The notes under the pieces: generated by a model
The model's database searches: none
What the model saw: only the letters and a program-made list of their open reading frames with translations
Told to the model about the DNA's origin: nothing
Made by a program: the position numbers and the translations under genes
In this document: one piece after another, positions 54,398 through 64,000 of the stretch
Layout: every line of letters starts with the position of its first letter
Position numbering within the stretch: the stretch's first letter is position 1
NCBI GenBank assembly: GCA_933228895.1
Contig: OW121846.1
Coordinates: forward strand, 75,714,064 to 75,778,063
From: Platycnemis pennipes
Lineage: Eukaryota > Arthropoda > Insecta > Odonata > Platycnemididae
Direction of reading: 5' to 3'
Length of the DNA stretch: 64,000 nucleotides

Positions 54398-54990
54398 ATC
54401 TACATAGTAATTAAGGGATTGGTTGATAATACATACATCATGTACGGCAGACTTCTCTAAAATATTTCCCCTAACCTTTGCCATGCTGCCTATTGTGTTC
54501 TCTAATAGTACTGGGGAAAAAATGAGATTTTGAATCTATTAGTACGACAATCTATCTCTCTAATCTTATTTATCTGGTCGAATATAGCATGATACGCTGG
54601 TGTTTTTATTATTTGCCTAAAACCTTCTGTAAAGCTATACGATTGAAATTTCTCTAATGATTACCACACTAATTCTTGCATTAATCCTCATACACTACTT
54701 ACCCTATCGTAACACCTTTTAACGAACCTAGCTGCTCTACGCTGCACACTGTCTAGTTCTCTGATCAAACCTGATTCATTCGGATCCCATACACTGGCTA
54801 CATGCTCAAGGTGGGGCCTAACTAGTGAAAAGTAAAATCGCTCTTTTGTATTCTCATCACATTTCCCAAGTACTCTTTTTATAAATCCTAGCTTTCTCTT
54901 CGCTCAGCCGCATATTTCCCGGATGTGTCTTCCCCACGATAAATCTTTGGTGATTTTTACACCTAAATACCTAATGGTTTCAACGCATTA
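54398..54990 (-). mobile_element. CR1-like fragment lacking its 3' tail
   Basis: In minus-strand order it begins at about 54990 with the KxLGV-side segment and continues through GFIKRVLGKCDENTK, RPHLEHVASVWDPNESGLIR, then RAARFVKRC, before a deletion near 54655-54660. It ends in the first part of the 3' UTR at about 54398. The CAGGGGGTGAA box and (GATGTA)n tail are absent. Loss of the 3' end is unusual for a LINE copy and points to a later deletion. Confidence 0.83.
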
Positions 54991-54995
54991 GCCAA

Positions 54996-55024
54996 CTTGC
55001 GGCAAACCTACGAGTTGCCGCAAG
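54996..55024. repeat. 10-bp stem hairpin at an element boundary
   Basis: CTTGCGGCAA (54996-55005) and TTGCCGCAAG (55015-55024) pair perfectly around ACCTACGAG. It sits directly at the 5' truncation point of the CR1-like copy. Confidence 0.7.
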
Positions 55025-56360
55025 AATGTGTAGTAGAAGGTTCTAGGGGCAGGGGGTAAATGGTTCTTCTTTAGCTGCATACCGAAAATATACTATGCTA
55101 GAATAGATTTTTTTGGATATTATCTATAGGGTGAGAAAACAAAAGCAATGCAGAGATAAATACCAAGAAACAACGTAGACTAAGCCTGCAATTGGTGAAT
55201 GAAGGCTCCAATTCTGAAGACCCGAAAAATTTCATGGGAAAAAATTTCGTAAAAATTGTTAGTTCTCACCTACGGATGCCTGATTTGAATTGAGGGCTGC
55301 AGAATATGGAAAGAGTCATGAACGCATCAAATTCCACAATACAGGGTGTAGATAGTATCGTTGTATACTTCTATGAGTTTCTCTTCCACTTTTCTTGAGC
55401 ATATCAGGCCTTTTTCAATATTTACCATCCTTTTTTTCGTAGCCATTGTTTTTGTGAACTCTTAAGTGTGTGGAAGGGAAATACCGTGTTGACTGGTGTT
55501 CATGAACGGAAATTCTTATCCCCACCCACGTTTATTTTCACCCTTGTTGGATAGAACATTTCTTAATTCTTCATAGGAAAATAAGGGTCCAGGCTCCAAC
55601 TAGGAAAGCAATGAAAGACTTACGGATTAGTTTTGTACAGATTATTTTTTCGAACGCAAGGTAGATGGATTTCATTGCAATAAGGTAGAATTCTTACTCG
55701 ATACATGTATTTTATGTGATTAAACGCAATAACATGGAGGAACGGTAATTTTAGCAAGCATTTTCAAGTTTTCAGTTATTTTACTAGCATAAAAAGTGTC
55801 CTTTTATCTCTTGTAAATTCGCTTTTCGCTCCTATATGGTATAAAAAATCTTTAATTAAGTCTTAACTTACCAGATTACCGCGGTGACTAAAGGGCAGTG
55901 AAGTTGTACATTCTCTGAGCTTGTGATTTGACCGTACCGCGTTTCCCTGCAAATCCTTTTTCTTCCTACTTACTTGCCAAACTCTTCTCACGCTGCTCCG
56001 AGAGTCACCAACACCGGAAAATCCCAACCCAGCCTAACCCTGCCCTGTTCCCTCCCAGCCTTTCCCCACCGCCTCCTGCCCACAACACCACACTCCAACG
56101 CCCGGCTCCTTTTTTCCCCTCCCTCCGCCTCTGGCTATTTCCGATACGTAATAGGTGTCCTGGCGTCTTACAGAACTTTTTTTGCAAGTTCACAAGTGAC
56201 AGTAACGGAAAATTCGAGCACAATTCCCGAAGGAGAAGCTATAAGTGTATTGAAGAACGTACTATTTGATTTGTAAACGATGGGTAAAATTTCATTTGTC
56301 AAGGATGTATATATGCAATGAAAAGCACATTGCAACAACTGTTTTCTAGTTTATTTTATT
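55025..56360. other. Gene-free stretch with a C-rich block
   Basis: 55950-56135 is C- and T-rich and opens frames on both strands (for example 55928-56269). I see no domain. An acceptor-like pyrimidine tract ending CTTACAG at about 56164-56170 is followed by about 100 open bases, too little to call an exon. Confidence 0.4.
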
Positions 56361-56675
56361 GTGTGTCGTAGTGGCCTTGTGCGTAGAGCACTGAGCTACT
56401 GACCGGAGGGTCCCGGGTTCAAATCCCGGAAAAGAGCCTTTCTGTTCCAAGAGTGAGCAACACCCCCATCTAAAATCCTCGCGATTCGATTTTCTGCGTG
56501 TCAGAACTTCGTCGGAAATCGCAGGTGGCCCAGGGAAAGGAAGGCCCAAGGAAAGCACCCCCCCTACCCTGAATGTGTGAATTTCAAACGCCATTGGCTT
56601 AGTACGGGGTGAGCTGTACTCTTACCTATGAAAACCAACCTTCAGGTTGAATCACTGAGTGAGTGATTGATGAGG
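56361..56675 (+). mobile_element. SINE-1, full-length-looking copy
   Basis: GTAGTGGCCTTGTGCGTAGA then GCACTGAGC gives the A box, and GGGTCCCGGGTTCAAATCCC the B box (GGTTCAAATCC at 56417-56427). The body has CAGGTGGCCCAGGGAAAGGA, CCCCCCCTACCCTGAATGTG, CGCCATTGGCTTAGTACGGG and GAAAACCAACCTTCAGGTTG, ending GAGTGAGTGATTGATGAG. It is about 60 bp longer than the copy at 32696 because of an extra block after the head. Confidence 0.85.
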
Positions 56676-57622
56676 ACTCTTTAAATCCTGCGTATTCTCT
56701 AGATGGCAAAGTGAACAATAGAATGTTCTGAGCACCCTTATTCTTGGAATTTATATAATTTTAGGTAACTTTTATTATTATTTAGGTAAGTTAATAGGTA
56801 TTAATCAGTGATTAATGAACATGCATGTACTTAATATTACACTCTTGGAACATACTTCAAGCACACTTAGTAAGTGGACGTTCAGAAAAATAATTTTGTA
56901 TCTTGCCAAAAGGAAATCATGCTCATGACGTTCTTTCATAAGCAAAACATGCAGTTTTTGAATATGCGTGTAAAAAGCGAATGACATTAAATTACCTTGA
57001 AATACTAAACTGGTGAATTTACTATTTAGGCTTGAATGTTTAATTGACTTATTAACTTGTGCCATTGGCTAAATTTCCTATTTTACCTGATTTATAGTTG
57101 GTTTGCGAAAAATGGCTCTCACCATTCGCTTTTCAGCGTGAGGTAACAAGAGATTTTACAGTCAAGTTATTGATACAAGCCATAAATGGGAGGACATTCT
57201 TGGACAACGCTGCCGAAAAATTTTATTAGTGGGCGGAAAGATGCCTTCACTTTGAAAACACTGACAACGACGAAGGAAATGCTAAGTTTTGAAGGAACGA
57301 AAAACATTGCAGCTGATTGTAGGTTTAAAAGTCACTTTAAATGAAGACGATATCATTGAAGTTCACGCCAGCATTTTATTGATGCATTTCCAAAAAGTAA
57401 CAGTGAAGGCATTTAAGTAAGTGCTTCTAAATTTTAAGAAACACATAAAAAGGCTAAAAATTTTACTTTATGATTTCTGTGTGTAGTTTGAAGACAATAA
57501 AGATTGCTTGGGGGAATACAGTTTATATTATATTTTATACATATACTTAGGTCCAAAAAATGCTTGTACAAAGCCAAATAAGCCAATTACAAAACACTCT
57601 GGGGCATTCTTTTGTTTTTTAG
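56676..57622. other. Gene-free AT-rich sequence
   Basis: Between 57175 and 57340, successive frames are open for 30-60 codons but nothing firm emerges. A THAP-like reading was considered and rejected. Confidence 0.4.
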
Positions 57623-57793
57623 ATGAAACGGCCAAAAGAAGTTATCAACGAAAATATGTTGAGGGAATTCTCGATTTCAGAAATCCTCGATAACAATCAC
57701 GATGGTGGAACGCAAGCTAGAGATTATCCCGATAATATCTTCGATGTAGTTACTATAAACTACGATAATGTGGAACTTTATCTTTGTTGGTGA
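57623..57793 (+). other. Small exon-like open stretch (56 codons), unidentified
   Basis: ATG at 57623 directly follows a pyrimidine-rich acceptor-like string, TTCTTTTGTTTTTTAG. The frame encodes MKRPKEVINENMLREFSISE, then EILDNN, and RDYPDNIFDVVTINYDN before a stop at 57791-57793. The composition (Asn, Asp, Ile, Glu) is protein-like and differs from the surrounding AT noise, but I recognise no family. It could be a terminal exon fragment, a transposase remnant or chance. Confidence 0.22.
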
Positions 57794-58632
57794 AACGGGT
57801 CCTAAGAGGCATGCTCTTACCTAAACATTTTATTCATTCTTTTCTAATATTATTTGGCGGTTAGACTCATATTTAGTGAAAGTGCGGAATATGTATGCTT
57901 CAAATTATTTTAATGTTTATTCTTTAGAAATATTGAAATTCCTCTTTCAATGATCTACAGCGTGTTTTCAAATAATTTATGAGGACATCGCTATACATTT
58001 TATTTGAAGCACATTACAGCCAGTAAATCCAGTAAGAAGATAAAGCACTTGTCGGCTTCTGGGCTGCCTAGATTCCCAAATAATATTAAAATACTGAAGC
58101 GCTCAGAGGCGTTGAAATCACTTTTCTCTGCAAGCATGTATGGAAAGAAATATTTTCAGCGTCTTAAAAATGTATTCTTCTCAGTATAAATCTTGTTTTT
58201 GCTCACAGATAACTCCGATAAGGTTTTTTCCCGGATTATTCGCTATCTTGTATTCACTAAAAATAAGCACCTTGGTGTATAATTTTAGGTTTAACCTCGT
58301 GGACGATGACGCCCGCCCGACGAGTGCCCGTCGTGATTACGATTTTTTCCTCAGGCTTAGGTTTTGCGATGGTCTTCGGGTTGAATAAGTTCGCTTAGAT
58401 ACTGCCACATAAGCTTAGGCTTTGGAATACCTAAAACTCAAGTATTCTACAACGTGGGCACTACGGACATAAATTTGGCCACTTTGTGGCATTGCATGAG
58501 CGGCAATTGGTCTCAACATCTAACTTCTTTTAAGCCCCTAAAATTTGCATGATGAAGGACACCTATTCGGTTCAATGGACAACGTATCATTCTTCTATTA
58601 GAATAATCTCAGAATCATTTATATTTTGCATA
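57794..58632. other. Gene-free sequence
   Basis: Short frames (58004-58189, 58140-58388) have no domain. A small CpG-rich patch lies at 58305-58340. Confidence 0.42.
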
Positions 58633-58696
58633 CGTAGTTTAACTAGCTAAAGCAATCTGCCGGAAATCGGGGGATCTGTGTTCGACTCCGTGCCAA
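58633..58696 (+). repeat. tRNA-like SINE head
   Basis: AGTTTAACTAGCTAAAGCAA (A-box-like) is followed by GGGGATCTGTGTTCGACTCC (B box, 58669-58688) and a weak stem end. It is not a credible tRNA gene. Confidence 0.42.
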
Positions 58697-59954
58697 GGTA
58701 TCTTTTTACTCAGTGGATATCCAGCTATTACACATGGGGTAAGTGTGTTAAAGGAGGTCGCGGCTAATTCACAATCCGGGAATTTCAAAAGACAAATCAT
58801 AAATTGACAATTCTGCCAGTCCTTTGATCTGAGCTCGGTGGTCATGTGCAGTTAGGCTTTAAGTATTAAAAAGCTAAATTTTTTGTTCTTTTGAACTCCC
58901 TAGTGATGTAATGGGGTAGTTTTATTTTCACTCATACTCGTTGATTAATTATTATAGACTAATGCCATCGTTTGACTATATTTATATTAATTTGATTAAT
59001 ATATTCGTTTGATTAGATTAAGGGTGATTCTTATTTGAATGTTATACCTCTTAACTTACAATCAATAAACCAATAAAGGGGAATATTTAGTATATTTTTG
59101 ACAATTTTGATACCCTAAATATTTAAAATATTGTTGAACAATTGAGATATACGAACGCCTCACTGGATTCTGAGTAATTTTATTATTCATTTATAAAAAA
59201 AATTGTTATTATGGACACATATTCCAAAGAAAAATGATATTTTTAAAACGAGAGAAGACTCAAAACCGAGAGAAGACCAGACTTCATGGCACGAGACTGG
59301 AGCTAGGATAATGAGACAAGACCGAAACAAATTTCAAGTCTCATCTTACGACAATACTAATAATGTATGCTATAATGATTTAAGAAATGAACAGCAAGTG
59401 CTTTTACATTCTTCTAAGAATAATTTCGTTTTCTCTAAGTTATTGTTGGTGCCCTCAGGATTCAATACTCAGTATTTCAAATTCAATATTTATCAGATTT
59501 GTGCATTAAAATATCAGTGACACTTCATCATTGAATTCTCTACAGTGTTATTCCGTAATAGTGCATAATTTAACATACTCATTACTCTTTGCCCATAATT
59601 TAGAATGAGGCTTCAATGTTCTCTTATGCATCCAATCTTTTGCAAAAAGATACTACTTAAATCCATTTTACAGAGACCATTCGTATTTGAATGGATATCA
59701 CTTCCTAGAGACACCTATACACTAGACTTCAATTACTCGCTGTCATCTCGTTAATTGAAAGAAACATGATATATTTCGGATAAAACAAGTGATCGCAAGC
59801 AAAATTTTTAAATGTTTCGTGCGAAAAAGTGAAATTTGTTGGATTGTTAGCTCCATGAATTTAAACAGTAGAGAGAATTGTGGAAATGGTATGCGTCTAA
59901 GCGGTGTTTAAATGTGTTGTGGATGTGGAGGATCACAATACCTCTCGCGTTTCG
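58697..59954. other. Gene-free AT-rich sequence
   Basis: An ORF at 59203-59520 is open for 105 codons without a recognisable domain, in strongly AT-rich DNA. Confidence 0.42.
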
Positions 59955-60000
59955 ACCTTTGCACAGAAAAAGGTGATCTTTAGGTCAATCTGTGTTATAT
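59955..60000 (-). repeat. Hairpin followed by GTCGAAACG
   Basis: On the minus strand AAAGATCACCTTTTTCTGTG then CAAAGGTCGAAACGCGAG forms a 6-bp stem (ACCTTT/AAAGGT) that runs into CGAAACG. The layout matches 13103-13150. Confidence 0.5.
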
Positions 60001-61956
60001 CAGCTCACTTAGAATCGATTAAAGCATATCCTCCAAGATAAATTCCCTGATGCTTTCCAGATTCAAGGAGTGAACTTCGAAAGCCGCTCACTGAGCATTC
60101 AATGCATAGTGCCATAAAAATAATTTATATCATCTTATATCGGTGGCAAAAGTTGCCTAAGAGATCGGAACTCACATATCGGATAAAACATTTCAATAAC
60201 ACACAAAATACATTTCTAGATGCATAAGATATGTATAATTATAAATAGTTTGTAGGGGATTATTACCATCCGTTTATATCAAGTGCGATATGCCACGCGT
60301 GCATTTAAATTTTCCAGATAATTTAAGGTTGTTCCAACCTACTCAACTACGAAAATATCACTGAAATTATTCCATATTTCAGCTGATTTGTTCCAAAATG
60401 TTGCCATGAATGCTCAAATTAGTACTTGAGCAAACATGAAATATAAATGTTCAGAGTGGTTTGGTTGGTTATGCTAATAGAAGTTGCATCTTTCTAAGAA
60501 ATGCATTTACCCAATGGATAGGCTTAGTGTACGCGCTGCATTTTATATATGTTATTCTCAATTTTACAAGTTGGCATAATTTTGACTCACCCTACATATT
60601 ATTGTCTTCATCAAACGGATGATAAGAAGTCCCAACGCGAGTTCAGTCAACGATGAGTGAGGCGATTGCGATAAAATTTTAGTTCGAGTAGTCAAAGCGT
60701 CTTCAGTTACACACATATGTTGATAAGATTTTCCAATAAAACAGTCGTACGTTGCGATTGATAGCTATTGATCACAGACTACTTGGTGATAAAAGCGGAA
60801 TAATACGACATAGGTTTCATCACGCTTACGGATTTAATGCGACTACTCAAGCTACGCTGGTTGATGATTTAAAGCAATCCATTGACTTGATATATTCTGA
60901 TACCTACATCCTTGACGCCTGTTCGCAACCGAAAACGTTTTTGCTATGACAGCACAATAACTTTTTGCGTGATATGAATCAATCTGAGTTTTAACAATAT
61001 ATGGCACATATTATTTGTCATGGGTTCATAAATGAGAGACATTTCATGATATATTAAGGCATTATCTATATGTCTGTCTCTTGATTTAGGATAAGTAGGA
61101 ACTTATGCTAGGAGTGAAAACTAGTTACGAATGCCTTAGCGGAGTCAGCCGCTGAAAATGAACAATAGATAAATTTCCACAAGGATAAAATCCCCATCAA
61201 CCGGGATCCCATCATTCATTCATTTATTATGAGTATAAACTCTTATTGGCGTTGGTTTCCCCTGCGCAAAACCAGATTTCTCCAACTGTGGCCTTTTGTT
61301 ATTCTTAATCGCTAAACAAAGAATAACTCTATTGCTTGATTCTATGTTAGTGAATTCATCAAAACTACTAGGACATTCTCCATTATATATTTGCAAACAA
61401 GTGTCCCTAAATTGCTGATAAAACAATCTCCCGCAGTAGCACACAGCAACTAAGGTTATTACTAAATAATGCAATTTAAAAAATTGCTGGTTTAAAGTAG
61501 CATGACTGATTTCTTTAGTCTACTGGCACACTACGTGTGCTTCCTCAAATATTTTGGATTGCTGAGGCCGAGTTTACCCCCATTTTTTAATATTTTATTA
61601 ATCTTACCCATAGAACAATGATAAAAATTTATATATTCTTGGTAAAACGTTGATGAAACACGGAAGTTCTCAATGGATAACATTTCAAAATATGAATTCA
61701 ATTCGTAATTGCTTTACCACTCGAGAAATCGTAATGCAAGAATAATTAACGCGATTTTTAAGTCATCAGTTTTAATTAATATGACATGGTTAGTATTAAT
61801 AACTCTGGAAATTTATTAGGTACTCTTTCCCAGAACTTCATTAGAATGAACTATTTTCACCAATAAAATCACTTAAACATCGGATTATATTGTCGATCTA
61901 AATAAAAGTGCATAGCGCAAAGGCAAGAGCATTATAACCTTTAGGTCTGTGATTAA
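60001..61956. other. Gene-free AT-rich sequence
   Basis: Nothing recognisable over nearly 2 kb. Small frames at 60752-60949 and 61220-61474 lack domains. Confidence 0.5.
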
Positions 61957-62568
61957 CCCTTCCGTGGCTGTGCCCTGAAAACTTCCAAAAACAGCCGCGT
62001 GGGGTACTCGGATACCCCAACGCTTTTTTCGCGAATATTACGTTGTTTCTTTTGTTTTTCTTTTACTTAGCCTTTAATTATGTTTAAAAGTATATTATTG
62101 ATTGTTTTGTTGGGATTATCTTGGATTAATTCAATGTATTCCCTGAGAAATTTGCTTTGAGTACGCCTCTGTAGGACCTCCGCTCGGATCTTTGATGCCA
62201 ACCCAGGCATACCCAAACATATCCCTGTGTTGGAGATTTGGGATACTAATTTGACATAGTTACTGTTAATGCAATAAATAATGAATCAATCGAAAAATCA
62301 GTATGAATGGGGTGATGAGTTGCCAGACTCACATGACAAGACATTGTGTATAGCAATACGGCTGTGGGGGTACTTAAGCACTCCATTCAAAAACTAAAGA
62401 TATTTTCGAAAAAAGTTGGTAAAACAAATTTATTTCAATTCCATAATATAAAGGAAACGTTTATGCACAAATAAATTGAATGAGAAACATATGTGGTCAA
62501 AAATAAAACTTTTCTATCAAATTTAGTTATTTTGGGGTCCTCATGTTACCCGCACCGTTAAGGAAGGG
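61957..62568. mobile_element. piggyBac-like MITE candidate (~612 bp)
   Basis: The left end is TTAA followed by CCCTTCCGTGGCTGTGCCC. The right end is the complement of CCCTTCCTTAACGGTGCGGG, followed by TTTA, a one-base change from TTAA. Subterminal GGGGTACTCGGATACCCC on the left is nearly palindromic and has a partner, GGGGTCCTCATGTTACCC, on the right. A TTAA target and a CCC-starting terminal repeat are hallmarks of piggyBac. The interior has no long ORF. Confidence 0.55.
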
Positions 62569-62873
62569 TTTATTGAACCAAGCCTTTGTGGTGGAAAAAT
62601 TTCTTTCATTGTGTCAAAATCATGTGGTAGTTTGAAATTTGACTCTCTATACTCGCCTGATCTCCGCAGTTCACGATACACTTGAAATTCATGGCAGCGG
62701 TTTTCTAGAACTGCTCAAAAGTCGCTCTCGAGATAAGCGTTTATCATTCCAACTTTTATTCCATCTAAAAGACATCGGTACCAATTTTTCTATCACCACA
62801 GTAATTTTTTTTAAAGTTTGAAATACGAATCATAGTGACCGTGTTAGTCGTTTCCACTATAAACTTAGTTACT
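62569..62873. other. Gene-free sequence
   Basis: Nothing recognised. Confidence 0.45.
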
Positions 62874-63182
62874 CGGAGGAGGTGGCCGAGAGCTAAGGTC
62901 ATTGGCGTAAATTAGGGCAGATGGTTATTTGGATAAGGGTAGGAAATTTTTCAAGGAACGGAGGAAGCGTGGAGTAAAAGTAGACGTCGGCAGTAGCTTA
63001 CACTTAGAAAAAGGCACTAAATTTTAACGTGTCATTCGACGGACGGAGCACTGAACTCGAAGTGCTCTCCACACAGCACTCAAGCGGGGCCCGGTGTTTT
63101 CATGCCTCTGCTGGTTTTCACACCCGGGCCCTCGGGATGAGGGGCCAATTTAAAAACCAACACATTAACCTGATCCCTCCAC
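62874..63182 (-). mobile_element. SINE-2 copy (minus strand)
   Basis: The minus strand carries the core CGTCCGTCGAATGACACGTT (63049-63030) and GAGTGCTGTGTGGAGAGCAC (63080-63061). The end is TAGCTCTCGGCCACCTCC near 62876-62893. The tRNA-like head (63182-63100) is altered but keeps CCCGGGTGTGAAAACCAGCA where the B box should be. It shares a GCTCTCC..CAGCACTC block with 28375-28545 that is absent from the other copies, so the two form a subgroup. Confidence 0.75.
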
Positions 63183-64000
63183 AAAAATCTTGGCGACCAT
63201 GTAGTTGCTTATCTAGCTCCTCTACTAGGGCATATTAGTTTGATAGACCGCCGTCATTTGGCATGTGAGCTAGAAGTGGGACGAAAAAAATATGATGATC
63301 AGGAAAGAGATAGCTGTGCCAACTGAGTTTTAAGAAGAAAATGAATTGCTGATGTTAATGACAAAAATCTGAGGTGGCGATTGATGTCCAAATGTCACCG
63401 GCACAATGCCCATTTGGGGTGGCACCTCTGTAATGGATGCTGTGCTTGCCTTAAGGTTAAGCTTAGGTTAGACGGTGCGATAAAATCTCAGGACATGGAA
63501 TAGTATAAAACAGAAATTAATTTACATTTGAAGCGATCCTTTCCCAAAAAATAAGAGTAAATTACATATGGTGTTCAACGTGCAGAGACCTGTATTAAGA
63601 AAATGGGTGGATTTTAAATCCGGACGGATAGTATATTTGCCAGCCGTTTTATCTAATAGTTCAATCAGTGCTAATGCCATTGCCACATATCTTTTCGGGA
63701 AGGATAGCTCGAATCTCCTCATCGTCAATTAGAAACACATTCCCTTATACATCAGAGCGATTAGATTCCCAGTCGTAGTGCCTGATGGGATGATCTCCGG
63801 CGAACGATTGATTCGGAATTTGGACCGTAGAAACCAAACACAGGAGGGCATCAAATCCAGGCATGTTGTTAGGGGCAGTCGTGAAGCTCTATCGCGTTTG
63901 TCAGAGCTGCACGGGGCACTGTTTTCGCGGATGACGTTTCTGGGACCGAGGGAGCGAAGTCCTACGCAGATAAAATTCAGATAGCGCAGTGATATTGGTG
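63183..64000. other. Gene-free sequence to the window end
   Basis: ORFs at 63522-63728 (minus) and 63778-63984 (plus) show no recognisable domain. No element shared with the rest of the window was noticed. Confidence 0.45.

Noticed and set aside
57175..57420. THAP-like pattern (C..HF then EDDII)
   Set aside because: The Cys spacing is wrong, the pattern needs a frameshift, and the N-terminal Cys pair is absent.
1..64000. CRISPR array, phage or bacterial defence system
   Set aside because: No regularly spaced repeats with unique spacers, no operon-like gene packing and no bacterial genes. All signals are those of an animal nuclear genome.

Overview
The window looks like a piece of a large, AT-rich, repeat-filled animal nuclear genome, most likely an arthropod and probably an insect. 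I see no operons, bacterial ribosome-binding sites, long intact ORFs, rRNA or functional tRNA genes. Nearly all recognisable coding matter is broken transposon sequence. The species cannot be named from the sequence alone.

The dominant component is one family of CR1/L2-like non-LTR retrotransposons (apurinic-type endonuclease plus reverse transcriptase, no RNase H seen). Its copies are 5'-truncated and end in a shared 3' UTR closed by a short (GATGTA)n tail. About fourteen copies or fragments occur on both strands. The two longest are on the minus strand at 789-3445 and 48107-51195, and both are disabled by stops, frameshifts or internal rearrangement. Other retroelement remnants are RTE-like C-terminal pieces (17744-18128, 18346-18553, 39096-39177), an RNase H-bearing LINE piece (31131-31430), a degenerate RT C-terminus (40560-41130) and two Penelope-like GIY-YIG pieces in opposite orientation (42765-42985, 43268-43546).

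Non-autonomous elements fill much of the rest. There are two tRNA-derived SINE families plus several isolated tRNA-like heads. A pogo-type MITE is present in four copies (8860, 20929, 33368, 45317). There is also a Tigger-like MITE (34111), a hAT-like MITE with an 8-bp target duplication (34820-35214), a piggyBac-like MITE (61957-62568) and a region packed with GAACTA/TAGTTC motifs (47560-48105). Several insertions are nested and give relative ages.

The best host-gene candidate is on the minus strand near 29.3 kb. A GC- and CpG-rich block holds a start codon in strong context, a 20-residue signal peptide and a splice donor (29351 to 29291). It reads as the first coding exon of a secreted or membrane protein. 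Later exons would lie at lower coordinates and were not recognised. Other open stretches, such as the acidic ORF at 43802-44014 and the small open exon-like stretch at 57623-57793, are weak candidates. The remainder is AT-rich, gene-free sequence with scattered hairpins, tandem duplications and low-complexity tracts. No coherent new multi-gene system was found. The most unusual structures are the inverted Penelope/CR1 composite at 42765-43546, the 67-bp-arm palindrome at 15895-16104, the shuffled interior of the retrotransposon at 48-51 kb and a recurrent hairpin followed by CGAAAC.
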